NCBI GenBank assembly: GCA_902789175.1
Contig: CADANF010000001.1
Coordinates: 1 to 64,000 of the forward strand
Length of the DNA: 64,000 bases
Reading direction: 5' to 3'
From: an uncultured Lachnospiraceae bacterium
GTDB lineage: Bacteria; Bacillota; Clostridia; Lachnospirales; Lachnospiraceae
How positions within the stretch are numbered: the stretch's first letter is position 1; the number at the start of each line of letters is the position of its first letter. Position numbers and translations under genes: made by a program. Below are positions 34,503-44,028 of this stretch, piece by piece. The notes under the pieces are model-generated. The model did no database searches, was not told the DNA's origin, and saw nothing but the letters and a program-made list of their open reading frames with translations.

Positions 34503-34622
34503 AGGTGCCTCGTGAAACTTTCTTTTTATATATCAATATTAACATAGAAAAATAAATCTATCTATGATAAAATCGAAATGAATATTGCCCATTGTTTATA
34601 AGGGGAATCGGGAGGTATAAAA

Positions 34623-35576
34623 ATGGCAGACACAGAATACAGTGTTAAGCTTTCTTCTTTTATTCAGAAGATGAATCTTACAAATTATACACCAGAAATA
34701 GATACAGATAAAATTTATATTAAAGACCCGGATATTAACAGACCCGCACTTCAGCTGGCAGGCTTTTTTGAACATTTTGACACAGCAAGGGTTCAGATCT
34801 GCGGTAATGTAGAACATGCATTCCTTGCGGATATGCATACAAGGGAAGAGAATATTGAGATATTTGATAAACTTTTCAGTTTTCCTATCCCATGTCTTGT
34901 TTTCTGTAGAGATATCAAGCCTTATGACTTTATCATAGAAGCAGGACTTAAGCATGGAATCCCTGTACTTTCAAGTTCTGCAACCACATCTTCATTTGTA
35001 CATGAAACAGTTAGATATCTTCATGAGCAGTTAGCACCAAGAATTTCTATTCACGCAGTTCTTGTAGATGTATATGGCGAAGGTGTTCTTATCATGGGAG
35101 ACAGCGGTATTGGTAAATCTGAAGCCGCTCTTGAACTTATTAAGAGAGGACATAGACTTGTATCAGATGATGTAGTTGAGATAAAGAAGATCAGTGAAGA
35201 TCAGCTTATAGGAACATCTCCGGAAATAACAAGAAACTTCATTGAATTAAGAGGTATTGGAATAGTAGATGTTAAGACCATGTTCGGTGTAGAATGTGTT
35301 AAGCTTTCTCAACAGATAGATCTTGTGATCAAGCTTGAAGACTGGGATAAAGATGCTAATTATGACAGATTAAGACTTGAGGATCAGTATGTTGAATTCC
35401 TTGGCAATAAGATCACAAGTCATCTCATTCCTGTAAGACCTGGTAGAAACCTGGCTATAATAGTTGAATCAGCAGCTGTTAACCACAGACAGAAGAAGAT
35501 GGGATATAATGCTGCTCAGGAATTATATAAGAGAGTAACTGAGAATATGAAAAAATCTCAGGAAAATAATAAATAA
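34623..35576 (+). CDS. hprK: HPr kinase/phosphorylase
   Basis: 317 residues with GGGAGG before the ATG. The kinase domain has Walker A GDSGIGKSE (Gly159-Glu167), the HprK signature ELRGIGIVDVKTMFG, and a basic C-terminal region. The enzyme phosphorylates Ser46 of HPr and Crh with ATP and reverses this with phosphate, setting CcpA-dependent catabolite control. A Crh-like HPr is encoded 4 kb downstream. Confidence 0.97.
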   Translation: MADTEYSVKLSSFIQKMNLTNYTPEIDTDKIYIKDPDINRPALQLAGFFEHFDTARVQICGNVEHAFLADMHTREENIEIFDKLFSFPIPCLVFCRDIKPYDFIIEAGLKHGIPVLSSSATTSSFVHETVRYLHEQLAPRISIHAVLVDVYGEGVLIMGDSGIGKSEAALELIKRGHRLVSDDVVEIKKISEDQLIGTSPEITRNFIELRGIGIVDVKTMFGVECVKLSQQIDLVIKLEDWDKDANYDRLRLEDQYVEFLGNKITSHLIPVRPGRNLAIIVESAAVNHRQKKMGYNAAQELYKRVTENMKKSQENNK

Positions 35577-35612
35577 GCGGTAATAAAGTATGACGAGATT
35601 GGAGGACAAATA

Positions 35613-36551
35613 ATGTCAAAGTATGCATTCGGTGTAGACATCGGAGGAACAACAGTAAAAATTGGTCTTTTTACAGAGGAAGGAAATCTTCTTGATAAGT
35701 GGGAGATCACAACAAGAAAAGATAATGGCGGTGCATTTATCCTTGGAGATATTGCAAAGTCTTTAGAGAAGAAGTTGGCTGAGAAATCAATTAATAAGGA
35801 TGATGTTCTTGGTGTTGGTATGGGTGTTCCGGGACCAGTTAAGGAAGATGGAACTGTTGTTAAATGCGTTAATTTAGGATGGGGCATTTTTAATGCTGCT
35901 GAGGAATTATCAAAACTTATCGGCCTTAAAGTATCAGTAGGTAATGATGCAAATGTTGCTGCTCTTGGTGAAATGTGGCAGGGCGGTGGAAAAGGCCATG
36001 AAAATGTTGTTATGGTAACACTTGGTACTGGAGTTGGTGGTGGAATAATCATCAATGGTAAGATAGTTGCTGGTGTTCATGGTGCAGGTGGTGAGATAGG
36101 ACATATCACTATCGATACAGAGGAAAAAGAGACATGTAATTGTGGTAAGAGCGGATGTCTTGAGCAGTATGCTTCAGCAACAGGTGTTGTACGTCTTGCA
36201 AATAAGGCTTTAAATGATTCAAATAAGCCATCTAAACTCCGTGATGTTCAGTATATTTCAGCTAAAGCAATCTTTGATGAGGCTAAAGCTGGGGATGAAC
36301 TTGCTATGCAGGTTGTAGAAGAATTTGGTAAGAAGCTTGGACTTGCTCTTTCTCATATCGCAGAAGTTGTAGATCCTGAAGTTTTTGTAATCGGTGGTGG
36401 TGTATCAAAGGCTGGTCAGATAATCATTGATACAGTATCAAAGTACTTTAGAATGTATTCTTTCCATGCATGTCGTGAAACAGGTTTTGAACTTGCAAAA
36501 CTTGGAAACGATGCAGGAATTTATGGCGGAGCAAAGTCAGTACTTGAGTAA
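35613..36551 (+). CDS. glcK: ROK family glucokinase
   Basis: 312 residues. ATP-binding DIGGTTVKIG is at residues 9-18, the active-site region is VGNDANVAALGE, and the ROK zinc motif is CNCGKSGCLEQ. The GlcK type is supported by TLGTGVGGGIIINGKI and HGAGGEIGH. It phosphorylates glucose at C6. It lies 36 bases after hprK and may share its transcript. Confidence 0.9.
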   Translation: MSKYAFGVDIGGTTVKIGLFTEEGNLLDKWEITTRKDNGGAFILGDIAKSLEKKLAEKSINKDDVLGVGMGVPGPVKEDGTVVKCVNLGWGIFNAAEELSKLIGLKVSVGNDANVAALGEMWQGGGKGHENVVMVTLGTGVGGGIIINGKIVAGVHGAGGEIGHITIDTEEKETCNCGKSGCLEQYASATGVVRLANKALNDSNKPSKLRDVQYISAKAIFDEAKAGDELAMQVVEEFGKKLGLALSHIAEVVDPEVFVIGGGVSKAGQIIIDTVSKYFRMYSFHACRETGFELAKLGNDAGIYGGAKSVLE

Positions 36552-36601
36552 AAATAAGAAAGTTTGGAAACTTGCAGTTTTAAAAGTACATATTCGACCA
36601 T

Positions 36602-36613
36602 TTAAACGGTTAA
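36602..36613 (+). promoter_or_regulatory. Candidate LacI-type operator TTAAACGGTTAA
   Basis: Fits TTAANCGNTTAA like the identical sites at 17952 and 58816. It lies in the 277-base gap between glcK and murB, which otherwise holds no gene. Confidence 0.35.
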
Positions 36614-36760
36614 GCACACATATTTACTGAATTTATCAACTATATATTGTATCTCGTGCGAAACTTGACACTAGTACATAGTATCCATTTGATGGTGATT
36701 TTACACTAAGAAACCGCTATTTATCAGTACTTTTCTAACAATATAACGATTGAAAAAAAA

Positions 36761-36800
36761 GACTCTGTAAGTTATATTTTAATCTAGCAGAGCCTTTTTT
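36761..36800 (+). terminator. Probable intrinsic terminator before murB
   Basis: CTCTG (36763-36767) pairs with CAGAG (36788-36792), extended by a G-C pair after one mismatch, over a 20-base loop and followed by six T's. The stem is short. Confidence 0.5.
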
Positions 36801-36828
36801 AGTTACTTTTTTGGAGCAACACAGAATT

Positions 36829-37692
36829 ATGATAGAATTTTTTGATGAACCTATGGCGAAACATACAACATTTCGTACAGGTGGACCTGCCAGAAGATTT
36901 GTAAAAGCTGAATCGGTTCAAGATATTATAGATATAAAAACAGAATGTGATAATAATAATGAAAAGCTTATCCTTCTTGGAAATGGAAGCAACGTGCTGG
37001 TTTCGGATAAGGGACTGGATGCAACCGTGCTTTATATTGGTGAAGAGATGAGTAGTATTGATGTAAATGAAGATATTATTTATGCCGAAGCAGGAGCACT
37101 TCTTAGCAGAGTTGCTAAAACAGCTTTAGATAATGAGCTTGGTGGTTTTGAATTTGCTTCTGGAATTCCTGGATTTGTAGGCGGAGCTGTATTTATGAAT
37201 GCTGGAGCTTACGGTGGAGAAATGAAGGATATAGTTCTTTATTGTGATGCTGTATTAGATGGAAAAGCAGTAAGGATACCTGGAGAAGAGATGGATTTTT
37301 CTTACAGACATAGTATAGCGTCTGAAAAAAATATGATTATTACAGGTGCTGCTTTTAAGCTTAAAAAGGATAGTAGAGAAGCTATAAAAGAAAAGATGGA
37401 TGATTTTAATCAGAGACGTCGTCAAAAGCAGCCGCTGGAATATCCAAGTGCAGGATCTACATTTAAAAGGCCTGAAGGGTATTTTGCAGGAAAACTGATT
37501 ATGGATAGTGGTTTAAAAGGATATAGAGTAGGTGGAGCCTGTGTTTCACCTAAACATTGCGGATTTGTTGTTAATGATAACAGCGCTACATCTGATGATA
37601 TTTATAGACTTATCAAAGAAGTTGGGGAAATAGTATTTGATAAGTTTGGAGTAAGATTAGAGATAGAAGTAAGACTTTTAGGCGAATTTTAG
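36829..37692 (+). CDS. murB: UDP-N-acetylenolpyruvoylglucosamine reductase
   Basis: 287 residues from ATG 36829; a TTG at 36811 would overlap the GGAG ribosome site. FAD-binding motifs include TFRTGGPA and LLGNGSNVLVSD, and FASGIPGFVGGAVFMNAGAYGGE is split across the FAD domain. The catalytic Ser region is PSAGSTFKRPEGYFAG. It reduces UDP-GlcNAc-enolpyruvate to UDP-MurNAc. It opens the murB-rapZ-whiA-crh group. Confidence 0.95.
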   Translation: MIEFFDEPMAKHTTFRTGGPARRFVKAESVQDIIDIKTECDNNNEKLILLGNGSNVLVSDKGLDATVLYIGEEMSSIDVNEDIIYAEAGALLSRVAKTALDNELGGFEFASGIPGFVGGAVFMNAGAYGGEMKDIVLYCDAVLDGKAVRIPGEEMDFSYRHSIASEKNMIITGAAFKLKKDSREAIKEKMDDFNQRRRQKQPLEYPSAGSTFKRPEGYFAGKLIMDSGLKGYRVGGACVSPKHCGFVVNDNSATSDDIYRLIKEVGEIVFDKFGVRLEIEVRLLGEF

Positions 37693-37711
37693 TTGGTGAG
37701 GGCAAATTGAG

Positions 37712-38593
37712 ATGAGATTTATCATAATTACCGGAATGAGCGGTGCAGGTAAAACAACTGCATTAAGAACATTAGAAGATCTGGGATTTTATTGTGTAGA
37801 TAACCTCCCGGTTTCTCTCATTTGGGATTTTGTAAATACTACAACAGGTGAAGATTACAATTATGATAAGATTGCTGTTGGAATAGATATCAGAAATGGC
37901 AAAGCTTTGGATGAACTTACCAGAGTATTTGCAAGCCTTAAAGAATCGAACTTTAATTATGAGGTGCTTTTCCTTGATTCAAAAGATGAAGCCCTTGTAA
38001 GAAGATATAAAGAAACAAGAAGAGAACATCCTCTTGCAGTCGGCGGAAGGATAGAGGATGGTATCGATAAAGAAAGAACTAAGATTGCTTTCTTAAAAAA
38101 TATTGCAGATTATTATGTTGATACATCAAGTTTAATATCAAGAGAACTTAAGAGAGAAATCGCAAGAATTGTAAAGGCTGATAAGGATTATACCAATATC
38201 ATCGTTAGTATAATGTCATTTGGTTTTAAAAATGGTATACCTCGAGATGCGGATATAGTGTTGGATGTAAGATTCCTGCCAAATCCTTATTATGTGCCAG
38301 AATTAAAGAGTCATACGGGTAATGAAAAGGCAGTGCAGGATTATGTCCTGTCTTCTGGAGAAGGGGATGAATTCCTGAATAAGATATATGATGTCTTATC
38401 CTATACCATTCCAAAATATGTTGAGAATGAGGGAAAGCATCAGCTTGTTGTAGCTATTGGTTGTACAGGCGGAAGACATAGATCCGTTACTATAGCGAAT
38501 ATGCTATATAACAGGCTGTCTACACTGAATTATACAGTTAGGCTTATTCATAGGGATTTAGAGAAGGAAGCTATAATAAAAGGGGATAAATGA
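37712..38593 (+). CDS. rapZ: RapZ/YvcJ nucleotide-binding protein
   Basis: 293 residues. Walker A GMSGAGKTTA (residues 6-15) is followed by LEDLGFYCVDNLP, DIRNG, and the C-terminal GCTGGRHRSV ligand-binding motif. The protein is the RNase adaptor in enterics and YvcJ in Bacillus, where it affects competence. It overlaps whiA by four bases. The yvcK gene, which usually sits between rapZ and whiA in Bacillus, is missing here. Confidence 0.95.
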   Translation: MRFIIITGMSGAGKTTALRTLEDLGFYCVDNLPVSLIWDFVNTTTGEDYNYDKIAVGIDIRNGKALDELTRVFASLKESNFNYEVLFLDSKDEALVRRYKETRREHPLAVGGRIEDGIDKERTKIAFLKNIADYYVDTSSLISRELKREIARIVKADKDYTNIIVSIMSFGFKNGIPRDADIVLDVRFLPNPYYVPELKSHTGNEKAVQDYVLSSGEGDEFLNKIYDVLSYTIPKYVENEGKHQLVVAIGCTGGRHRSVTIANMLYNRLSTLNYTVRLIHRDLEKEAIIKGDK

Positions 38594-39507
38594 TGTCTTT
38601 TTCAAGTGATCTTAAAAAAGAAATCAGTACAAAGATAGATAAAGCAGAACATTGCAGGATTGCAGAATTATCAGGTATATTCTCGCTTAATGCCAGATTA
38701 TATAATGATTCAAATGTTCCTTATATCAGAATTAAGACTGATGTAACTTACATGATGGATATAGTCCTTAAGATGATAAGACTACTTTTTGATCTTACAA
38801 AAGCAGAGATTATGATCGATGAGGAAGAAAGCGAAAATGCTTCAGTTACCATTATAGGTGATAAGGCTGTAGAGCAGGTGCTTATGAAATTAAAACTGAC
38901 TGAGAATGATACAAGACTTAGCAGTGATGACATCATAATACAAAAAGAATGCTGCAAAAAAGCATTTTTAAGAGGACTTTTTCTTGCCAGAGGATCTGTT
39001 AATGATCCAAATAAATCTTACCAGATGGAGATCGTGGTAAGTAATGAATATAGAATGAATCAGTTGATACATATACTTAATTCTTTTGGATTAGAACCAA
39101 AGAGTTTTAAGAGAAGATCTCATTATGTTGTATATGTTAAGGATTCAAATAGTATTTCAGATATAATCGGAATCCTGGGTGCAAGCAATGCATTTATGGA
39201 ATTCGAGAATATAAGGATTTATAAGGATCTTAGAAATTCCATTAACAGGGAAGTTAATTGTGAGACTGCCAATATCAGTAAGATAACGGAGGCGGCGGCA
39301 AAACAGATAAGTGATATAAAGCTTATTGAGGAAAAGAAAGGGCTTAAATCTTTATCGCCACCACTTTTAGAGCTTGCAACAATAAGACTTGAAAATCCTG
39401 ATCTTTCTCTTAAAGAATTAGGAGATATGGTTTCACCGCCAATTGGAAAATCCGGTGTTAATCATAGACTTAGGAGGATCAGTGAGATAGCAGATTCTCT
39501 TAGATGA
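38590..39507 (+). CDS. whiA: WhiA-type DNA-binding protein
   Basis: 305 residues. It has the LAGLIDADG-like N-terminal region (CCKKAFLRGLFLARGSV, YQMEIV) and the C-terminal helix-turn-helix (DLSLKELGDMVSPPIGKSGV followed by NHRLRRI). WhiA influences cell division and chromosome segregation in Gram-positives. Translation is coupled to rapZ. The start may be ATG 38590 or 38593. Confidence 0.95.
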   Translation: MMSFSSDLKKEISTKIDKAEHCRIAELSGIFSLNARLYNDSNVPYIRIKTDVTYMMDIVLKMIRLLFDLTKAEIMIDEEESENASVTIIGDKAVEQVLMKLKLTENDTRLSSDDIIIQKECCKKAFLRGLFLARGSVNDPNKSYQMEIVVSNEYRMNQLIHILNSFGLEPKSFKRRSHYVVYVKDSNSISDIIGILGASNAFMEFENIRIYKDLRNSINREVNCETANISKITEAAAKQISDIKLIEEKKGLKSLSPPLLELATIRLENPDLSLKELGDMVSPPIGKSGVNHRLRRISEIADSLR

Positions 39508-39549
39508 GTTAAGTTAATTATTAATGATAATATATAAGGAGATTACAAA

Positions 39550-39807
39550 ATGACAACAAAGAAGTGTAAAGTTCAGTTACCAAATTATGCAGAAGCAAGA
39601 CCAGTTGCTGAAATTGTTCAGACAGCAAGTCAGTATGAAAGCAGAATATATCTCATTTCTGGAAATAAGAAGATAAATGCAAAGAGTATCATGGGAATGA
39701 TGAGCCTTTCACTTTGCAATGATGAAGAGATTGAGATCGAAGCTGATGGAGCTGATGAAAATGAGGCTGTTGAAGCTCTTGTGAAATATATGGGGTCAGT
39801 TGCATAA
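39550..39807 (+). CDS. crh: Crh-like HPr protein with Glu at position 15
   Basis: 85 residues, with AAGGAG before the ATG. The HPr fold is clear: Ser46 lies in NAKSIMGMMSL, the site phosphorylated by HprK. In true HPr the loop reads H15-A-R-P; here residue 15 is Glu (YAEARPVAE, Arg17 and Pro18 kept). It cannot carry phosphate in PTS transport. Bacillus Crh likewise lacks His15 (Gln there) and also follows whiA. It should therefore be regulatory, working with HprK and CcpA. Confidence 0.9.
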   Translation: MTTKKCKVQLPNYAEARPVAEIVQTASQYESRIYLISGNKKINAKSIMGMMSLSLCNDEEIEIEADGADENEAVEALVKYMGSVA

Positions 39808-39834
39808 AAATCTATAGAAATAGTCTTTAAATCT

Positions 39835-39863
39835 TTGCATACAATTATACGTTGTGGTAAAAT
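39835..39863 (+). promoter_or_regulatory. Sigma-A type promoter
   Basis: TTGCAT (39835-39840), 17 bases, TAAAAT (39858-39863), before the Sel1-like repeat gene. Confidence 0.55.
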
Positions 39864-39900
39864 AAGTTTATTAATTATGCAATAAATGGAGGACATTTTT

Positions 39901-42618
39901 ATGGGATTTTTCAGCAGTTTAAAAGAGAAAATTCCGCTTTTTAATATGTTTGGCAACAAAGGTCCTAAAAAAAGTCAGGTTGAGCTTCAATTTGACAGAG
40001 CTATGAATCTTTTTGAAAATGCCAGCTCAGAAGAAGCGGTTGAAACTCTTGAGAAGGTTGTTGACACAGGTATTGTGGATCCAACATATACACAGATAAG
40101 TATAGATTCTCTTAAGATACTTGGAGAATTCTATGAAAAGGGAACATACAGAAATGCCCACATAGATAAGGATGAAGGTAAAGCGGCTACATATTATGAG
40201 AAATGTGTAAATCTCACTAAAGATGGAGATATGACATATAAGGTAGCTAAGATGTATCTGGATGTTCAGAATTTCTCAAAAGCCATTACACATTTTGAGA
40301 AAGCTGCAGAAAGAGGAATCAAAGCGTCATACATGAACCTTGGTTCTATCTATGAAAATGGACTTTCGAGAATAGATCAGTATGGTAATAAATCAGAATT
40401 CGTTGTCCCTGTTGATTATGACAAGGCTATGATCTGGTATAAGAAGCTGGCTGATATGGGCGATGAAAAAGCTAAAGCTGCTTATGACAGAGTTGAATAT
40501 GCTTCAACTCATACTGATAGTCTTGAATTTGAAGAGAAAGACAGACTTTATACTGATAAGGCTGAACAGAGAAGAGCAAAGGGTAAGGAACCTCGTTATA
40601 ATGCTATCGATCCTGCAAAGCTTCAGTATCAGTATACATATGTACATAACCAGGTTGATGGTTTCATCCATAAACTTCCTAAGGATTGGGTAAAGACCAT
40701 CAATGAGGAAACAGATGAAGAATACTATGCACCAAGTATTACATATAAGGATTTTGCTATATATGTAAGTTATGATAGTATTCCTAGAGATTCAAAGAAG
40801 ACTCTTGAAAATTATCTTAGATATTGTAATGATGCTTTTGATGAAGAACTGACATTAAAGCCATATATTACAGAATTTGCTGATGGTATTTGTACAACAT
40901 TCTATCATAAGGGTATGAATAAAGGTGTTGTTACATTTGCATTCTATGAAGGCAGACGTCTTGCATGTATGAGATTCATTTGCGCTACCATGGAGATCAT
41001 TGAGCAGTATGAAGAGATCATTTTTGAGACAGCAAATTCATTTGCATTCGTAGCACCTACCCGTGTAAGTGATACAAGCCTTAACCGTAAGGATAATCAG
41101 TATTATAGTGAAGCAACTTACTGCTACTATCTTGAAGATTATGAAGGAGCCATGACAGCAGCTAAGCAGGCTCTTAAACTTGGTAGTATCAAGGCTTCTT
41201 ATCTTCTTATAGATCTGTACTATGATAAGGATTCTCCATACTATGATATTGAAAAAACTATAAGTTATGCTCAGCAGCTTTTTGAAGCTACCAAGGATCC
41301 GGATCTTGCATTCCTGGTTGGTAATATTTATGACCAGCAGCAGAAGGAATATGATAAGGCTCTTACATGGTATGAAACAGCTGAGAGACTTGGACATAAG
41401 AGAGTTTCATTCTATCTTGGCAGATTCTATTATTATGGAATCCTTCGTACTAAGAGAGATGGTATCAAAGCTCTTAAGTATTTCGAAGAAGCAAAGAATA
41501 ACGGTATCCTTGAAGCAGATGCTTATATCAATGATATCAAGAATCTTCACGGTGAAGATCTTCAGGCTTCTGTTGATAAGTGGGAAAGAGCAGTTCAGGC
41601 AGGTAGTGCAGCTACTGCTTTAAAGGTTGCTCTTTATAAGCAGAGTCAGGTATTCTATATATCTACTAATTATGAAATTGAAAAAGCATTCCTTGAAGCA
41701 CTTGGACTTGGATCTGTTCAGGCAGCTTATGAACTTGGTAAGATCTATGAGAGACAGGAAGCCTCTCCTGATTTCACAGGCGAAAAGAAGAGTATGACAT
41801 ACTTTGAAAGAGCCTTTGATAATAAGTATGAAGATTTCGATAAGGAAAATCTCTTTAAGGTTATCCAGCATAAGGAATCCAAGGGAGCTACAACAGAAGA
41901 GCTTATCAATCTTTATATGCAGAATGCTGCAATGGCATATGTGCCTGCAGTTGATAAGATTGTAGAACTTGTTAAATATCAGACTCCACAGATCAAGGAA
42001 CTTTATTTAAGACTTATAGATCTTGCGGAGACTGGAGATGATAATGCTATCATTTCAATGCATAAGTTAGAGCTTACATATCCTGAACTTGTTATCGTTC
42101 AGCCTGGTGATGGCCAGAAGGTAATTGAGAATAAGTTCTTCAGAATGCTTATTCCAAGGGAATGTACGGCACAGATTGATGATGATGGCGGTAGTATCAA
42201 ACTTGCGGATTCAGTTATTGAATTCGCAGTTGCAGAACTTCCTGTTAAGGTTGATTCAGAAGATGACTATCTTAAGATCTATAAGCTGATCCTTTCAGAA
42301 TATCTTCCACAGGAAAGTGCAGAGATCATCATTGCAAATTCACGTATGATCGGTTCTGGTATTAAGGAAGCTAAGGATAATGTTCATTCATTCAGCATTC
42401 TCCTTATCAGTGCTCATAACCAGTATCTCTTCAAACTTAGTTCAAGAGACCGTCGTCAGATGATCCAGTTCAAGGGTGAAGTTACAAAGATGGCTAAATC
42501 TCTTGTTGAAACAGGTGAGATTTATGTATCATCAGATGGAACCAGAAGAAATATCGGCCTTTCTGTAATGCTTAAATCTAATGAAGGTGGATTCCTTTCA
42601 CTTGGCAAAAGCGAATAA
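39901..42618 (+). CDS. Large Sel1/TPR-repeat protein
   Basis: 905 residues from ATG 39901, with GGAGG upstream. Sel1-like helical repeats are visible in two blocks: about 25-195 (KAITHFEKAAERGIKASYMN, AMIWYKKLADMGDEKAKAAY) and about 385-680 (ALTWYETAERLGHKRVSFYL, GIKALKYFEEAKNNGILEAD). A non-repeat domain sits between them (about 230-370) and a beta-rich domain of similar style closes the protein (about 735-890). There is no signal peptide. It likely assembles protein complexes. The double PsbP-like domain arrangement is unrecognised. Confidence 0.75.
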   Translation: MGFFSSLKEKIPLFNMFGNKGPKKSQVELQFDRAMNLFENASSEEAVETLEKVVDTGIVDPTYTQISIDSLKILGEFYEKGTYRNAHIDKDEGKAATYYEKCVNLTKDGDMTYKVAKMYLDVQNFSKAITHFEKAAERGIKASYMNLGSIYENGLSRIDQYGNKSEFVVPVDYDKAMIWYKKLADMGDEKAKAAYDRVEYASTHTDSLEFEEKDRLYTDKAEQRRAKGKEPRYNAIDPAKLQYQYTYVHNQVDGFIHKLPKDWVKTINEETDEEYYAPSITYKDFAIYVSYDSIPRDSKKTLENYLRYCNDAFDEELTLKPYITEFADGICTTFYHKGMNKGVVTFAFYEGRRLACMRFICATMEIIEQYEEIIFETANSFAFVAPTRVSDTSLNRKDNQYYSEATYCYYLEDYEGAMTAAKQALKLGSIKASYLLIDLYYDKDSPYYDIEKTISYAQQLFEATKDPDLAFLVGNIYDQQQKEYDKALTWYETAERLGHKRVSFYLGRFYYYGILRTKRDGIKALKYFEEAKNNGILEADAYINDIKNLHGEDLQASVDKWERAVQAGSAATALKVALYKQSQVFYISTNYEIEKAFLEALGLGSVQAAYELGKIYERQEASPDFTGEKKSMTYFERAFDNKYEDFDKENLFKVIQHKESKGATTEELINLYMQNAAMAYVPAVDKIVELVKYQTPQIKELYLRLIDLAETGDDNAIISMHKLELTYPELVIVQPGDGQKVIENKFFRMLIPRECTAQIDDDGGSIKLADSVIEFAVAELPVKVDSEDDYLKIYKLILSEYLPQESAEIIIANSRMIGSGIKEAKDNVHSFSILLISAHNQYLFKLSSRDRRQMIQFKGEVTKMAKSLVETGEIYVSSDGTRRNIGLSVMLKSNEGGFLSLGKSE

Positions 42619-42632
42619 ATAGTGTATAATAT

Positions 42633-42668
42633 CTGAGGTTCATGAAATTCATGAGCCTCAGTATTTTT
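42633..42668 (+). terminator. Intrinsic terminator
   Basis: CTGAGGTTCATGA pairs with TCATGAGCCTCAG (one G-U), with a three-base loop and T-rich tail. TATAAT lies two bases before the stem. Confidence 0.88.
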
Positions 42669-42689
42669 TATAAAAAACTAAATAATATT

Positions 42690-42812
42690 CGGGGCAGGGT
42701 GAAATTCCCGACCGGCGGTATTAAGACTTGATCTTTAAGCCCGCGAGAGTGATCTGATTTGGTGAGATTCCAAAGCCGACAGTAAAGTCTGGATGGGAGA
42801 ATAGTGTGGCTT
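42690..42812 (+). ncRNA. FMN riboswitch (RFN element)
   Basis: The conserved RFN sequence elements are present in order: GGGGCAGGGTGAAATTCCCG, ACCGGCGGT, AGCCCGCGAG, GTGAGATTCCAAAGCCGACAG and GTCTGGATGGGAGAA. The last pairs with the first to close the aptamer. It precedes ribD and would lower rib expression when FMN is plentiful. Confidence 0.97.
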
Positions 42813-42833
42813 GCCATACATGTTTTTTATGTG

Positions 42834-42860
42834 CTCCGGGGATAGTCTCGGGGTTTTTTT
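42834..42860 (+). terminator. Riboswitch expression-platform terminator
   Basis: CTCCGGGG (42834-42841) pairs with TCTCGGGG (42846-42853) using G-U pairs, then seven T's. It lies between the FMN aptamer and ribD, so control is by premature termination. Confidence 0.75.
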
Positions 42861-42919
42861 CGTTTTTGCTATTATAAAGTTAAAATACTTTAAGTGTAGG
42901 CTAAAAAGGAGATGTGAAT

Positions 42920-44020
42920 ATGGCTTTTGAAAGAAAGTATATGGAAAGGGCGATTGAACTTGCAAAGAAAGGTAAGGGGAGCGTTGATCCAAATCCTCTT
43001 GTAGGTGCAGTCATTGTTAAAAATGGGAAAATAATAGGCGAGGGTTATCATCATAAATATGGTGATCTTCATGCAGAAAGAGATGCATTTGCTTCTCTTA
43101 AGGAAAGTGCTGAAGGAGCTGAATTGTATGTGACTATGGAACCATGCTGTCATCAGGGAAAACAGCCTCCATGCACAGAAGCTATCGTTGAAAATAAGAT
43201 AAAGAGAGTGTTTGTTGGATCTGATGATCCAAATCCATTAGTATCAGGTAAGGGTATATGGTATTTAAGGGAACATGGCGTTGAAGTATTTTCTCATGCC
43301 ATGAAGGATGAGTGTGATGAAATAAACAGGGTATTCTTTCATTACATAACAACTAAAAAACCATATGTAGTTCTTAAATATGCTATGACAATGGATGGAA
43401 AAATCTGTACCAGATCAGGAAAGAGCCGTTTCATAACAAATGAATTATCCAGAAATATGGTTCAGGAAATGCGTAAAGAGTTAACTGCAATAATGGTTGG
43501 TATTGGAACAGTACTATATGATGATCCTCAGTTAACCTGCAGGATTGATGGAGCAAGAAATCCGATCAGGATCATTGCTGATAGTAATCTTATGATACCT
43601 ATCAAGTCAAAGGTAGTTCAGACAGCTAAGCAGATCAAGACTTTTGTAGCAACTACTGAAAAGATGAAAGAGCAAAAGAAGGATAAGATCAAGAGACTTG
43701 AAGATTTAGGTGTATTTATTCTTCTTATCCCGGAGAAAGATGGACATGTAGATCTTTCAATCCTTATGGAAAAGCTTGGTATCATGAAGGTAAACAGTAT
43801 TCTTCTTGAAGGCGGCGGAACTCTTAACTGGGGAATGCTTAAAGAAGGATTAGTTCAGGAAGTTAGAACATTTACAGCACCTAAGATCTTCGGTGGTGAA
43901 AAAGCCAAAACACCTGTTGATGGTGAAGGAATTTCTGAGGTTGATAATTGTGCATTAGGTGAATTGATCGAATTAAAAGCTTTGGATAAAGATATTTATG
44001 CCAGATATATTCTTAAATGA
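42920..44020 (+). CDS. ribD: Bifunctional riboflavin deaminase/reductase
   Basis: 366 residues from ATG 42920, eight bases after AAAGGAG; GTG 42914 is the alternative. The N-terminal deaminase has zinc ligands in HAERDAF and PCCHQGKQPPC. The C-terminal reductase has RFITNELSR, VGIGTVLYDDPQLTCR and LEGGGTLNWGML. It performs the second and third steps from GTP to riboflavin. Confidence 0.96.
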   Translation: MAFERKYMERAIELAKKGKGSVDPNPLVGAVIVKNGKIIGEGYHHKYGDLHAERDAFASLKESAEGAELYVTMEPCCHQGKQPPCTEAIVENKIKRVFVGSDDPNPLVSGKGIWYLREHGVEVFSHAMKDECDEINRVFFHYITTKKPYVVLKYAMTMDGKICTRSGKSRFITNELSRNMVQEMRKELTAIMVGIGTVLYDDPQLTCRIDGARNPIRIIADSNLMIPIKSKVVQTAKQIKTFVATTEKMKEQKKDKIKRLEDLGVFILLIPEKDGHVDLSILMEKLGIMKVNSILLEGGGTLNWGMLKEGLVQEVRTFTAPKIFGGEKAKTPVDGEGISEVDNCALGELIELKALDKDIYARYILK

Positions 44021-44028
44021 GGTAAAGA

